Shown: in pieces, positions 1 through 9,210 of the stretch | How positions within the stretch are numbered: the stretch's first letter is position 1 | Layout of the letters: every line of letters starts with the position of its first letter | From: Pedobacter borealis DSM 19626 | Lineage (GTDB): Bacteria; Bacteroidota; Bacteroidia; Sphingobacteriales; Sphingobacteriaceae | DNA length: 55,031 nucleotides | Direction: 5' to 3' | Assembly: GCF_000708285.2 (NCBI RefSeq) | Contig: NZ_JAUG01000098.1 | Location: forward strand, 1-55,031 | The notes under the pieces: generated by a model | The model's database searches: none | What the model saw: only the letters and a program-made list of their open reading frames with translations | Told to the model about the DNA's origin: nothing | Program-made: the position numbers and the translations under genes

Positions 1-34
1 TGGCGTTTTAATCAAGTTTTCTGTTAAGACGGTC

Positions 35-98
35 GTCACCCTGAATTTATTTCAGGGTCTTTCACGCTAAAAAGATGCTGAAATAAATTCAGCAGGAC
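35..98. repeat. Paired interspersed palindromes
   Basis: Two related palindromes lie head to head. Positions 35-59 contain CCCTGAATTTATTTCAGGG and positions 74-98 contain GCTGAAATAAATTCAGC in the opposite orientation. Variants of the same element occur at 9044-9068 and 31816-31841. Each copy can form a hairpin. Function is unknown; it behaves like a short interspersed intergenic repeat. Confidence 0.7.
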
Positions 99-134
99 GA
101 TAAAGCGGGATTAGGCGTAAATAAGATATAATTT

Positions 135-344
135 TCAGCAAATAATTATCGAACTCAGGTTATTAATAAACAGCAGGTATTTATTTTTCGCATCAGGTAT
201 TTTTCCCCAATTTTCAACACTTGCAATTACATAATCAGTTCCTTCAACTTCTGTCAATTTATTGAAATGAGTATAATTGTTTTTGTCCTGACCGTAAGAG
301 TTCAGGGTGAAAATGCTTAAGATCGTTATGAATATTTGCTTCAT
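135..344 (-). CDS. Small secreted hypothetical protein, 69 aa
   Basis: The product is not recognised. It begins with an ATG and a typical signal peptide (a Lys, then a hydrophobic stretch, ending near NSYGQ at residues 15-19), followed by about 50 polar residues that end in an unusual hydrophobic SSIIIC tail. It starts 27 bases after the stop of the DUF2071 gene on the same strand, so co-transcription is likely. The short mature part and odd tail leave open that this is the 5' remnant of a longer secreted protein. Confidence 0.5.
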   Translation of the reverse strand: MKQIFITILSIFTLNSYGQDKNNYTHFNKLTEVEGTDYVIASVENWGKIPDAKNKYLLFINNLSSIIIC

Positions 345-371
345 TCTTATTAGACCTATAATGTTTTATAG

Positions 372-1079
372 TTATTTGTTTGTTTCGCTTTTCCATTCAT
401 GCTCAACATTTGTCATAAGCAGCGCATTGTCAAAAGTCACCGACCCTGGGGGGAAAAGATCTTCGTTTTCAAAAAAACTTGATTTTACTTTCAAAACCTC
501 AAGTGGTCTAACTTTCCAATGGTATGCTTTTAATCTCAAACCATCAAATTTGTCTTTATTTGGTGAATATCCAAGGTCGCCGTTTTCAAAAAAGTCAGAT
601 GCATTTGCTAGTGTTTTAAAAATTGATTTATTGTTAAACAAAGGAGTCTCAATAGCATCAATTAATGTCTCGGTATTGTCTGAGCTCTTAAACCTAATTT
701 GGTAATTTCCGTTTTCTTCTTCTATGTTGAATTTTGCATGAAAGTGTTTGCCTGGAAATATTCGTCCACCAACGAGCGCATTTAATTTTAGCGAGGTATC
801 CCGACGTGGTATATAAACTCCTGATTTTGTTACACCGTCCTCATCCCATTCAACTGCAATTCGATGAGCACCATTTTCAGAATTTACACCCATAAAGTTT
901 GGTAACCCCTTTGGTTTTATATTTTTTAGTCTGATTAAGCATATTCCAACAATGGCCTTTTCCATATAAACTTTTGGTCTAAAAGGAAAGGGAATCAGCT
1001 CTTTCACAATCTTTGGGTCGGCTGTGAAGTTAATTAAGATTCTTCTGTCAATATATCCATGTATTGTTGGGATTCTCAT
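372..1079 (-). CDS. DUF2071 family protein
   Basis: A 235-residue cytoplasmic protein without signal peptide or membrane segment. The N-terminus (R-I-P-T-I-x-G, then FTADPKIVKELIPFPFRP), the central VEWDEDGVTKSGVYIPRRDT segment and the C-terminal pattern match my memory of the DUF2071 family, which shares a fold with acetoacetate decarboxylase. No reaction is established for the family. Its length is normal and its ATG start has no close upstream competitor. It may form a two-gene unit with the small secreted ORF downstream. Confidence 0.75.
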   Translation of the reverse strand: MRIPTIHGYIDRRILINFTADPKIVKELIPFPFRPKVYMEKAIVGICLIRLKNIKPKGLPNFMGVNSENGAHRIAVEWDEDGVTKSGVYIPRRDTSLKLNALVGGRIFPGKHFHAKFNIEEENGNYQIRFKSSDNTETLIDAIETPLFNNKSIFKTLANASDFFENGDLGYSPNKDKFDGLRLKAYHWKVRPLEVLKVKSSFFENEDLFPPGSVTFDNALLMTNVEHEWKSETNK

Positions 1080-1236
1080 TCCGTTTTGATTTTACGCTAA
1101 CTAAAGTAAATATAGTCGAAATCACAATAAAATAATGTTGTTCAATTAAGAGAATAGGTATTAATAATTCTTTCTGGAAATAATTACCTTAAAATTGTTT
1201 TGCTGATGATCGGCCGCCTCTAAGCTTACAAACAAA

Positions 1237-1267
1237 ATACGCCTTTAAGTTGAACTTAAAGGCGTAT
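1237..1267 (-). terminator. Hairpin terminator after the TPR/barrel operon
   Basis: A near-perfect stem, ATACGCCTTTAAGTT / AACTTAAAGGCGTAT, lies about 35 bases beyond the stop of the barrel gene at 1302. On the minus strand it is followed by TTTTG, so it can act as an intrinsic terminator. The symmetry would also let it work on the plus strand. Confidence 0.75.
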
Positions 1268-1301
1268 AAAATACTAAAAATGAATTTTACGATTTTATCG
1301 C

Positions 1302-2999
1302 TTAAAACGAATACGTTAATCCTCCGAAAATATTAAATCCGTTTACCTGGTAGTACAAATATTTGCTGTAGTTTGTATTTAAGATATTGTTTGCTTTAGC
1401 AAAAACAGAGAATTTTTTGTTGATGCGGTAATCAGCACCAAGACCTAAATCTACATAACCTTTAACCGTTTTAATTTCCTCTATCAATGGATTTGGAATT
1501 AGATACTGAGCAGGCTTAACTGGGTTAGCAATGTTTACTTTTGCTTTTATATCATCCTGAATCACCACACCAGCGTTAAAGCTTAGTTTTTTATTGTAGG
1601 TATAAACCAAGTTCGAGCTTACTTTTAAACCTGGTTTAAACCAAGAGTAAGTCTCTGCTGCGGGCTTCCAATCATCGAGGTTTAATTTACCTGTCCATTT
1701 TAAGGCATCGCTTACCTGAACAGAAATTTCACCTTCTAAACCTGTTAATTTCGTTTTACCGAAATCGTATATCACATCAAATTTGTTAAAATCAGTAAAG
1801 TTGTTGATGAACAAAGGCATATCGTCAAACTGTTTTACATATACACGCGCTTTGTAACCAAAACCTGGCCCACCAGTACCTTTAATACCAGCACTGAAAC
1901 TTAACTTTTCAACCGTGTTTCTAACTACAATATTGCTGTTTAACCAAGGGTTTTCATCGGTAAAGCCTTTTAGCGAGTTTCTGTTTACATCACCTTTAAC
2001 TTCTCCAAAAACCTGCAAGTAATCTGGAATTAAAGTGAAATCGGCGGTTATGGCAGGGAATATTCTAGAGCTGCTAACAGCGCCAAATTCTTGTACAAAA
2101 TTAATACCCGCTGTAATTTTAGCGCCTTTAACCTGTAAACGGATATACGGATTTAAGCGCAACAGGTTATTGCCAACGCTGGTTAAAGCATCTTTGCTGT
2201 TACCAAATTCGGTTGATGCGGCCAAACCTAAGTTTAACGAGTTAATACGTTTGTTTACATAACCGTTTAAGCTCAGGTAGTTTTCTTTTGCGCTGAATTT
2301 ATCATTCCAGATATAACCATTGGCTTTTAAAGCATAACTAAAAGCATCTTCATCCTCTGTAAAGTTTTTTACCAGCTCACCTTCCAGTTCAATGGTGGTT
2401 AAGGCCTGTTTATCAGGGTTAGGGTTAAGCGTAGGTCTGGCATCATCTATACCATAAAAGTAGGTGCCATTACGTTCAAAATTGATGCGGCCACTAACGG
2501 TATTCTGCTCTAAAATACTGCGACCAAAAATGCTTAACTGTTGGTTACTGCTATTCTGTTTGTTCAGCTTTCCTTCCTGACTAAAATGTTTAAAGTATCC
2601 ACCAACCTGTAAACCTTCATCTTTACCGGTGTTAAAATAAGCTTCGCCCAAAAGGGTAGCCAACGACCCGAATGCACCTTTTACATAATTGTTAACCAAT
2701 ATGCTTTCTTTTTCTTCTGCCAAAGCTTGTGCCTGTAACTTTTGGATATCGCTGTTCAACTCCAGCTTTCTGTCCAAAATGCTGTAGTTCAATTTGGCCT
2801 TGTAAGTTTTAACATCATCTAAATTTGGGCTTCTTCTCAGCTTTACAGCCTCTGCCAAAATTGGTTTATATGGGCGCACTACCTCAATCTCTTCGTTTAC
2901 AACCCCTTTTTCTTCCGTTTTTTTATCCTGCGCCTGTGCAGTCATTAATCCAGCAGCTAAAAAAAACAGTGAACTATATATATATTTAATCGATTTCAT
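1302..2999 (-). CDS. Plug-less TonB-dependent-receptor-like outer-membrane barrel
   Basis: A 565-residue outer-membrane protein. A signal peptide (residues 1-23, ending in TAQAQ) is followed by a charged linker with EIEVVRPYKPILAEA, then about 450 residues of alternating strands typical of a TonB-receptor barrel. The chain ends in an aromatic residue (GLTYSF), as outer-membrane barrels usually do. There is no plug domain and no TonB box that I can recognise, so it is shorter than a true receptor (700-1100 residues). It begins 4 bases after the stop of the giant TPR gene on the same strand, so the two are almost certainly co-translated. Pairs of a TPR protein and this kind of barrel are common in Bacteroidota; their substrate is unknown. 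A role in envelope assembly is inference. Confidence 0.75.
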   Translation of the reverse strand: MKSIKYIYSSLFFLAAGLMTAQAQDKKTEEKGVVNEEIEVVRPYKPILAEAVKLRRSPNLDDVKTYKAKLNYSILDRKLELNSDIQKLQAQALAEEKESILVNNYVKGAFGSLATLLGEAYFNTGKDEGLQVGGYFKHFSQEGKLNKQNSSNQQLSIFGRSILEQNTVSGRINFERNGTYFYGIDDARPTLNPNPDKQALTTIELEGELVKNFTEDEDAFSYALKANGYIWNDKFSAKENYLSLNGYVNKRINSLNLGLAASTEFGNSKDALTSVGNNLLRLNPYIRLQVKGAKITAGINFVQEFGAVSSSRIFPAITADFTLIPDYLQVFGEVKGDVNRNSLKGFTDENPWLNSNIVVRNTVEKLSFSAGIKGTGGPGFGYKARVYVKQFDDMPLFINNFTDFNKFDVIYDFGKTKLTGLEGEISVQVSDALKWTGKLNLDDWKPAAETYSWFKPGLKVSSNLVYTYNKKLSFNAGVVIQDDIKAKVNIANPVKPAQYLIPNPLIEEIKTVKGYVDLGLGADYRINKKFSVFAKANNILNTNYSKYLYYQVNGFNIFGGLTYSF

Positions 3000-3003
3000 A
3001 ATG

Positions 3004-6000
3004 CTACTTCTTCTGGTTTAGTTTTTCTAGTTTTTCTTTGGCTGTAGGGATAATATCATCCTTGCCTTCGTAGTTATCAATTATACTGAGAAGAGTGCTT
3101 TTTGCCTGTAAATTATCCTTCAGGGCCACATAGTTATCAGATAAAAGGATAAACGCCTTTGCTACCCAGTAATCGTAAGCAGCCATGTTGTTAACCAGAT
3201 CGAAACAGGTTTTAGATGAAGTTTTGAAATCACCCTTGTTGTATTCCAATAAAGCTAAATTATATTTTGCTTCTGCGGCAGCAACTGTTTTTGTTTTGGC
3301 CACTACATTTTTAAACTCCTTAATTGCTGTGGTGGTATCGCCTTTTAACAAGTAAGCCTTACCAGAGAATAAGCTCGAACTGTTTTTTTCTTCCTCAGAA
3401 GCTTTTTCCGATTCTTTAGTCAGCTGTGCATATTTCAACATGTCATCGGGCATGTTTAAAGCGGTGTAAGCCTTTAACAAATTGTTGATGGCAAAACTAT
3501 AGTGCGACTTGTAATCGGTAGTAGTTTCTAATCTTTTCAGGTACACAATGGCCTCGTTGTATTTCTTCTGATTTAAGAACAATGTTGATATACTTACCAA
3601 AGAACGTTCAGTGTAATCGCTCGTCCAGTCGTTTAAGATAAATTCGTAATCAGGAATGGCTTCATCAGGCCTGCCCAGTTTCACCAGCGATTCTGCCCTG
3701 ATAAATTTAGCTTCTTTTTCATGGTTCGCTTTAGGGAATTTATCAAAGTAAGCATTTACCGCCTGGAATGCGCCATTGGCATCGCCCTTTAAATAAGTGT
3801 TATTGGCTGCGGCAAAAACGATATTGTCTTGCTCCGAGCCCGAATAATTTCCAAGCGGGGTAGTTGCTGCGTAAGCGATAAAACCATTTGCATCGCCGCG
3901 ATCTACATAAATGTTTTTGATCGATTCCATTGCCTGTTTGGCTTCATCGGCAGTAGGGTAATCGCGGATTACCTTTTTAAACGATTCTAAAGCGGCATCG
4001 TCCTGATCCTGGTTGTATTGAACCAAACCGATGGTTACCAACGCTTTTGCTACATAACTGCTGCGTGGATATTTAGCTACCAGGGCTACAAGGTCTGATT
4101 TAGATTTATCAAAATCGCCCTTGTTGAAATACGTATAAGCGGTTTCGAAACCAGCATCATCAGCGTAATTAGAATTTGGAAAAGTATTCAACAGGCTCTG
4201 CATGGTAGCAATTTTTGCATCATACTGCGTTTCCAATCCCTGGATCATTCCTTTCTGGAAAGTGGCGTAATCTTCTGAAGTGGTTTTGCGGCTGATGATC
4301 TTGTTGTAATTTGCCATTGCATCACCATAGTTTTTGTTTACGAAATATGAATCGGCTAAACGGATGGTGGCATCATCAATCGTTTTTTGGTCTTTATCAC
4401 TACCCGCGAGGAATTTTTCGAAATAAGTAGCTGCTTTGCTGTATTTCTCATCTTCGAAAGCTGCATAGGCCAAAGCGTAGTTCGCAAAATTGTAAACGCC
4501 GGTTTTATCGGCATCTGGCATTTTTAAGAATTTTTCGAAAGTGGTAACTGCTTCGCCGAACTTACGCAGCTCGTACATCGATTCAGCTTTCCAGTAAGTG
4601 TTTAGCGCATTGATCTCGTTGTCTTCAGGGAACTTTTCAGAACGTAAAAACATCGATAATGCATTCGGGAATGCTCTTTCGTTATAAAATTCTAACCCGC
4701 GGAAATAGGTTACTTTTTGGTAAGCTTCTTTAGCTTCAAGGTTTTTATCCGGAATAGGTTCTAAAATATCTACAGCCGCCTGATAGTTTTTGGTGGTTAA
4801 TAAAACTTCACCCAATAAAGTTTTGGCTTCGTTTATTTTACGCGATTTCGGGAAAGTTTTTAAAAAACCCTGAGTGGCCTCTAGCGCCTGCTGATGGAAT
4901 TCTAGTTCGTAACTTAATTTGGCATAATTTAACCATGCTTCTTCCTGTATACCCTTGTCAAAACTTAAACGCGATGCCCTGAAAAAAGCACTCTGCGCTT
5001 TTGGCTTATCGCCCAATTGAATAAAGGCTTTACCCAAAGTATGCATACCATTTTGAAGGTAAACATCATCGGTATTTAGTTTTTCTAAAACAGCAACAGA
5101 CTCTTTATATTTCTTATTCTGGAACAAAGAGTACCCGTATTGGTAAATGAAGAGGTTGTTTTTAGTTTCGCTTTTATCTTTTGCATAATATTCGGCGAAA
5201 TACTTTTCAGCATTTTTGAATTCAGATTTCGCAAAGTACGATGCTGCGACCAAACTCAACATTTCTGGTTCGAACTGTTGTTTGGTTTTTTGAATGGCTG
5301 CCAAAGCATAGCTGATTACATCATCATAACGCTCGTCAAGGTAATACATCGAAGTGATGTAGTATGGATAACTCGCCTCATAAGTAGGAGAGCCCTTTAA
5401 CTTTTCGAAGTTGGCCAATGCCGTTTTATACTCTTTGTTTAAGTAATTGATGTAAGCAAAGTAATAGGTGGCGCTTTCCTGAAAATCGCCTTCTTCTTTT
5501 TTAACTTTTTCGAATAAAGGTTCTGCTTTGTCGTAGTCTTTAAGTTCGAAATAAGCGTAACCTTGTTTAAACTGGTATTCGTTTCTTTGTTTGCCTGAAA
5601 GCGTAGAAGGATCTGTTTTTTCGAACCATTCTAAAGCTTTTTTATAGTTTTTTTGGTTGAAATAAGTTTTTCCAACATAGAAATAAGCCAGTTTGGTGTT
5701 CGGGTTTAACGGATAATCGCGGATAAATGCCTGAAATAAACTTTCAGCATCGCTATTGGTTAACTCTAGTGCACAAACAGCAGCGTAAAATTTTGCATTC
5801 TCTTTCAGTAAAGATAATTCGGCATTACTCTCCGTTTGGGTAGAAGGTTTATAACGTTGCAGCTCAACAAGTTTAAACTGTTGTGCAGCTGCGGTGTATT
5901 TTTCTTTGTCTAATAATTCTAAGCCCGTTTGATAGTTTTTGTTGAGGTTTTGCACTGCGCTAACCTGAGCGTAGGTGCTAAAACTTCCTGCTAAAAGTAG

Positions 6001-6027
6001 CGGAATTAGTAAGTATTTTTTTTGCAT
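3004..6027 (-). CDS. Giant periplasmic TPR-repeat protein
   Basis: About 1,007 residues. A signal peptide (MQKKYLLIPLLLAGSFSTYAQ) is followed by about two dozen degenerate 34-residue TPR units across the whole protein (patterns like YKKALEWFEK, YDKAEPLFEKVKK, YNEAIVYLKRLE). It most likely sits in the periplasm or at the outer membrane as a protein-binding scaffold. I place the start at the ATG at 6027. The frame stays open to a TTG at 6036, but that TTG is part of the run ATATTTG, which resembles a -7 promoter box. It is the first gene of the operon with the barrel gene 4 bases downstream. The partner protein and substrate are unknown. Confidence 0.8.
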   Translation of the reverse strand: MQKKYLLIPLLLAGSFSTYAQVSAVQNLNKNYQTGLELLDKEKYTAAAQQFKLVELQRYKPSTQTESNAELSLLKENAKFYAAVCALELTNSDAESLFQAFIRDYPLNPNTKLAYFYVGKTYFNQKNYKKALEWFEKTDPSTLSGKQRNEYQFKQGYAYFELKDYDKAEPLFEKVKKEEGDFQESATYYFAYINYLNKEYKTALANFEKLKGSPTYEASYPYYITSMYYLDERYDDVISYALAAIQKTKQQFEPEMLSLVAASYFAKSEFKNAEKYFAEYYAKDKSETKNNLFIYQYGYSLFQNKKYKESVAVLEKLNTDDVYLQNGMHTLGKAFIQLGDKPKAQSAFFRASRLSFDKGIQEEAWLNYAKLSYELEFHQQALEATQGFLKTFPKSRKINEAKTLLGEVLLTTKNYQAAVDILEPIPDKNLEAKEAYQKVTYFRGLEFYNERAFPNALSMFLRSEKFPEDNEINALNTYWKAESMYELRKFGEAVTTFEKFLKMPDADKTGVYNFANYALAYAAFEDEKYSKAATYFEKFLAGSDKDQKTIDDATIRLADSYFVNKNYGDAMANYNKIISRKTTSEDYATFQKGMIQGLETQYDAKIATMQSLLNTFPNSNYADDAGFETAYTYFNKGDFDKSKSDLVALVAKYPRSSYVAKALVTIGLVQYNQDQDDAALESFKKVIRDYPTADEAKQAMESIKNIYVDRGDANGFIAYAATTPLGNYSGSEQDNIVFAAANNTYLKGDANGAFQAVNAYFDKFPKANHEKEAKFIRAESLVKLGRPDEAIPDYEFILNDWTSDYTERSLVSISTLFLNQKKYNEAIVYLKRLETTTDYKSHYSFAINNLLKAYTALNMPDDMLKYAQLTKESEKASEEEKNSSSLFSGKAYLLKGDTTTAIKEFKNVVAKTKTVAAAEAKYNLALLEYNKGDFKTSSKTCFDLVNNMAAYDYWVAKAFILLSDNYVALKDNLQAKSTLLSIIDNYEGKDDIIPTAKEKLEKLNQKK

Positions 6028-6544
6028 TGGTTTCAAATATGGTTGGTACTAAATTAGAAATAGTATCAAAGCTTATCAACAGAAGTAATTAACATCTGTT
6101 AATAACACAAATTAACGATAGGATTTTTGGTTTGGTATTAAGGGGTGAACGAATGTGGAAAAAAGGGCGGTTCATTGGTCATTCGTTCATTTGTCATTGG
6201 TGCCGCCGCATCTGGTAGAGGTTCACTGGTTCATTCGTCAATAGTTCATTGGTGCCACCGCATCCGGTAAGGCCCATTGGTTCAATTGTCATTAGTTCAT
6301 TGGTACCGTTGCATTTGTCAATGTATGTTGGTTTTTTCCCAACGAGGCCTGCCTACTACAGGCAATCTTTGTCGAAATCGAGTAGAAGGGTTAACTGCTT
6401 AATTGTTTAAGATCGGTTAATCGTATAGATTGGTTAATTGTCTATGCTATCAACAATGAACTGTCTGCCTTAGTCCTTTCGGCAAAATGCTAGTCTATGT
6501 AACCTGCACTAATAAACCAATGACCAATGAACGATTGAACTAAC
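6028..6544. repeat. Intergenic stretch with degenerate TTCATTGGT-type repeats
   Basis: No gene was found here. From about 6168 to 6320 there are three degenerate copies of a 50-65-base unit built from GTTCATTGGT, TCATTCGTCAAT and GGTGCC(A/G)CCGCATC. From about 6390 to 6540 a low-complexity tract of TTAATTGTTTAAGATCGGTTAAT and ACCAATGAACGATTGAAC runs up to the pyrB stop. Similar tracts sit beside the ends of cmk and of the LpxR gene. Confidence 0.65.
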
Positions 6545-7474
6545 CTATCCCTGGCTTGCCAGCAAGTACAGCACAGCCATTCTTACTGCCACTCCGTTTT
6601 CTACCTGTTCTAAAATGATCGATTGTTTACTGTCGGCCACATCGCTGGTAATTTCAACACCTCTGTTTATCGGGCCAGGGTGCATGACAATGATTTCTTT
6701 ATCGAGGTTATCTAAGATCTGTTTATTTAAGCCGTACATCATAGCGTATTCCCTTAATGATGGGAAATATTTAATGTCCTGGCGCTCTAATTGAATACGG
6801 AGCATGTTTGCTACATCGCACCAGTTCAGGGCTTTAATTAAATTATGCTCAACTTTTACTCCAAGTTGGTGGATGTGCTTAGGGATTAATGTTGTAGGTC
6901 CACAAACCATTACCTCGGCACCTAAACGCTGCAGGCAAAGGATGTTCGAAATGGCTACACGTGAGTGTAAGATATCGCCCACAATTACCACTTTTTTGCC
7001 AGCTACATCACCCAATTTCTGGCGGATAGAGAAAGCATCAAGTAAGGCTTGTGTTGGATGTTCGTGCGCACCGTCTCCGGCATTTACAATCTGCGCTTTA
7101 ACGTGTTTGCTTAAAAACTGACCAGCACCCGCATAAGGATGGCGCATCACCACCATATCCACTTTCATCGATAAAATGTTGTTTACGGTATCGATCAGGG
7201 TTTCACCTTTGCTCACCGATGAAGAGGAAGCGGCAAAATTGACCACATCGGCCGAAAGCCTTTTTTCAGCAAGTTCGAACGAAAGTTTGGTACGGGTAGA
7301 GTTTTCGAAAAAGATATTGGCAATGGTAATATCACGGAGTGAAGGAACCTTTTTTATTGGTCTGTTAATCACTTCCTTGAAATTATCTGCAGTTTCGAAA
7401 ATCAATTCAATATCATTCCGGTTAATATCTTTAATGCCTAAAAGATGTCGGGTTGATAGTTTTTCTGCTGCCAT
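6545..7474 (-). CDS. pyrB: Aspartate carbamoyltransferase catalytic subunit
   Basis: Catalyses carbamoyl phosphate + L-aspartate to N-carbamoyl-aspartate, the committed step of pyrimidine synthesis, in the cytoplasm. The 309-residue length is normal. Visible signatures are the carbamoyl-phosphate loop FENSTRTKLSFE (S59-T-R-T62), HPTQALLDAF for substrate binding, and MHPGPINRG near the C-terminus. It follows pyrR with a 2-base gap on the same strand, so the two are co-transcribed. No regulatory subunit gene (pyrI) is seen nearby, so it may act as a simple trimer or pair with other enzymes elsewhere. Confidence 0.96.
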   Translation of the reverse strand: MAAEKLSTRHLLGIKDINRNDIELIFETADNFKEVINRPIKKVPSLRDITIANIFFENSTRTKLSFELAEKRLSADVVNFAASSSSVSKGETLIDTVNNILSMKVDMVVMRHPYAGAGQFLSKHVKAQIVNAGDGAHEHPTQALLDAFSIRQKLGDVAGKKVVIVGDILHSRVAISNILCLQRLGAEVMVCGPTTLIPKHIHQLGVKVEHNLIKALNWCDVANMLRIQLERQDIKYFPSLREYAMMYGLNKQILDNLDKEIIVMHPGPINRGVEITSDVADSKQSIILEQVENGVAVRMAVLYLLASQG

Positions 7475-7476
7475 TT

Positions 7477-8025
7477 TTATTTAGTATTTTCGGATATTAA
7501 AATCACTTTATCTTCACTTCCTTCGCTCGCCCAGGTTACTTTTACCTGTTGCGAGTTTAAGCTATCTACTTGATGCCCAATGTAATCGGGCTCGATAGGT
7601 AAGTGTCTGCTAAACCTACGGTCTATTAAAACCAAAAGTTCAACTTTCTCTGGGCGGCCATAGGCAAGTAGGGCGTCAAGCGCTGCTCTAATGGTTCTAC
7701 CGGTCCAAAGTACATCATCAATTAAGATTACTTTTTTGCCTTCGATAATAAAATCGATCGAGTTACTGCTTGCGGTAACCAATCCGTCTTTACGGCGGAA
7801 ATCATCTCTAAAGAAAGTAATATCAAGGTTTCCCTTTAAAATTTTCTTGTTTTTTAGAATCTGTTGAAGATCCTGATGAATGCGATCTGCCAGAAAAATA
7901 CCCCTTGGCTGGATGCCAATTAAAACGGTATTTGCGAAATCGTCGTGGTTTTCAATTAATTGATGGCAGAGCCTCTTAATTGTAATCTGAATTTTTTGTC
8001 CGTCAAGAAGTGTTTTCTTTTGCAT
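7477..8025 (-). CDS. pyrR: PyrR: pyrimidine regulator / uracil phosphoribosyltransferase
   Basis: A 182-residue type I phosphoribosyltransferase-fold protein. The PRPP-binding loop VILIDDVLWTGRT is clear, and the flanking ILIGIQPRG and HQVDSLNSQQV segments match PyrR. In Firmicutes PyrR binds pyr mRNA and controls attenuation, and also converts uracil + PRPP to UMP; the RNA role in Bacteroidota is less certain. I choose ATG 8025. The frame is open to a TTG at 8043, but that TTG is the end of the promoter box TATATTTG (8048-8041 on this strand), so transcription should start downstream of it. It leads the pyrR-pyrB unit. I see no clear attenuator between its start and pyrB. Confidence 0.93.
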   Translation of the reverse strand: MQKKTLLDGQKIQITIKRLCHQLIENHDDFANTVLIGIQPRGIFLADRIHQDLQQILKNKKILKGNLDITFFRDDFRRKDGLVTASSNSIDFIIEGKKVILIDDVLWTGRTIRAALDALLAYGRPEKVELLVLIDRRFSRHLPIEPDYIGHQVDSLNSQQVKVTWASEGSEDKVILISENTK

Positions 8026-8040
8026 TGAAGAAGGATTGGG

Positions 8041-8048
8041 CAAATATA
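8041..8048 (-). promoter_or_regulatory. Bacteroidota -7 promoter box for pyrR-pyrB
   Basis: The minus strand reads TATATTTG, an exact match to TAnnTTTG, 15 bases before the pyrR ATG. A good -33 TTTG is not visible (only TTTC at about the right distance). The box explains why the TTG at 8043 is unlikely to be a start codon. Confidence 0.6.
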
Positions 8049-8390
8049 TAAAAATGTTTTAAGGTAAGAAAGTTGAAGATCGATTGTTTTATTTTTTGAT
8101 AGTTAAATTGTTCTGTTACAACATTTAAAAATCGGTTTTTCTTTTTGCAATGTTTTTTGGAAAGCAATAGCTGTTTTTCATCTTAATGTTGGTCCGGCTG
8201 TACACTTAGTCCCGATTTTCAATCGTGAGCTGCCGTTTCCATCCGGTTTAGCGGGTCAGTTTCTGCAATTATTCGGGGGCAAAACCAATGTGTTATATTT
8301 ATCAAATATTTCTGCCTCCACTTATCAATTAATGTTTATTAGACATTCCTCAGATATTTATTGGATTAAAAAGCTTTATTTTTATAGCAT
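8049..8390. other. Intergenic stretch with a G+C-richer block
   Basis: No gene was found between pyrR and the DCC gene. A block at about 8186-8285 is richer in G+C than its surroundings (GTCCGGCTGTACAC, TGCCGTTTCCATCCGG, ATTCGGGGGC) and looks like another interspersed repeat. I could not find a second copy in this window. The rest is A+T-rich and presumably carries the promoters of the two divergent genes. Confidence 0.4.
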
Positions 8391-8792
8391 ATGATTCAGC
8401 AACCAATAATCTTTTTCGATGGTGTTTGTAATCTTTGCAATGCATCGGTTCAGTTTGTTATTGCGCATGATAAAAAAGATCAGTTTAGATTTACTGCGCT
8501 ACAAGGTGATTACGCCAAAGAAATTCTACCGCAATTTAACGCTGATTTAGGAAAGTTGAATACCATTTTATTGCTGGAGGATGGAAAACTCTATACTAAA
8601 TCTTCAGCGGCATTGCGTGTAGCCCGAAAACTCAATGGATTAATTCCGCTTCTTTATGCATTTATCATTGTTCCCAAATTTATCCGCGATTGGGTTTATG
8701 ATATTATTGCCAGAAACCGTTACAGATGGTGGGGTAGGCAGGAGAGTTGTTGGGTACCAACACCCGATTTGAAAAGTAAGTTTATAGCTTAA
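8391..8792 (+). CDS. DCC-family thiol-disulfide oxidoreductase (DUF393, YuxK-like)
   Basis: A 133-residue thioredoxin-like protein. The family signature DGVCNLC (C13-x-x-C16) follows the first strand IIFFDG. TKSSAALRVARKL and the C-terminal DIIARNRYRWWGR are also typical. The family is named after the conserved D-x-x-C-x-x-C; the in vivo substrate is not known. There is no signal peptide, so it is probably cytoplasmic or membrane-associated. Its length is normal. It overlaps the end of the convergent small membrane gene by 4 bases. Confidence 0.88.
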   Translation: MIQQPIIFFDGVCNLCNASVQFVIAHDKKDQFRFTALQGDYAKEILPQFNADLGKLNTILLLEDGKLYTKSSAALRVARKLNGLIPLLYAFIIVPKFIRDWVYDIIARNRYRWWGRQESCWVPTPDLKSKFIA

Positions 8793-8995
8793 TTTTGTTG
8801 ATCATTTTTCTTTCTACCCGGCGACCAAAGCCAAAGTGTTAAAATGATTAACGGTATGGTAATGCTTAAAGCAATTACAATCATAATGGCTTTTTGCTTA
8901 ACCATGTCTGCTTCAGTAGAAGTAAATACATACACCGTTTCTTTAATGGCAAATAAGGTTATGATGGTAGAAAGGACGGCAAATAGTTTACGCAT
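8789..8995 (-). CDS. Small two-helix membrane protein, 68 aa
   Basis: The product is not recognised. Two hydrophobic segments (about residues 4-26 and 36-57) are joined by a short polar turn (TSTEADMVKQKA), and the C-terminus is basic and polar (SPGRKKNDQQN). The pattern suggests a small inner-membrane hairpin protein. It starts with ATG at 8995, and its last 4 bases overlap the stop region of the convergent DCC gene. No functional partner can be named from context. Confidence 0.6.
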   Translation of the reverse strand: MRKLFAVLSTIITLFAIKETVYVFTSTEADMVKQKAIMIVIALSITIPLIILTLWLWSPGRKKNDQQN

Positions 8996-9043
8996 GGTTT
9001 AATTTTTAGTACAAAGATTGCATAAATTTTTAAAAACAAGAAG

Positions 9044-9068
9044 GATGCTGAACTAAATTCAGCATGAC
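9044..9068. repeat. Interspersed palindrome copy
   Basis: GATGCTGAACTAAATTCAGCATGAC is a variant of the palindrome at 35-98 and 31816-31841, with one change in the central A+T part and the GCTGAA/TTCAGC arms intact. It lies in the 215-base gap between two minus-strand genes. Confidence 0.7.
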
Positions 9069-9210
9069 CTAGCGGAACCAAAAATTCAGCCCGATTTCTT
9101 TAAACTGACTTAACCTTAACTAAATAAATGAGAATATTTTGCTGTTATCAGGGCATTTAAAGATGGTTGGGATTACGCTGGGTGCATATCAATCACAGGT
9201 GGCAAATCAG

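Noticed and set aside
307..705. A 132-codon plus-strand frame opposite the DUF2071 gene
   Set aside because: It overlaps the recognised DUF2071 gene on the other strand and has no family features.
1302..2999. The outer-membrane barrel as a full TonB-dependent nutrient receptor or SusC
   Set aside because: It is only 565 residues, with no recognisable plug domain or carboxypeptidase-like N-terminal extension and no SusD partner; the neighbour is a TPR protein.
8049..8390. A riboswitch or pyr attenuator upstream of pyrR
   Set aside because: No conserved riboswitch core or terminator/antiterminator pair could be drawn, and the promoter box lies only 15 bases before the ATG, leaving no room for a leader.
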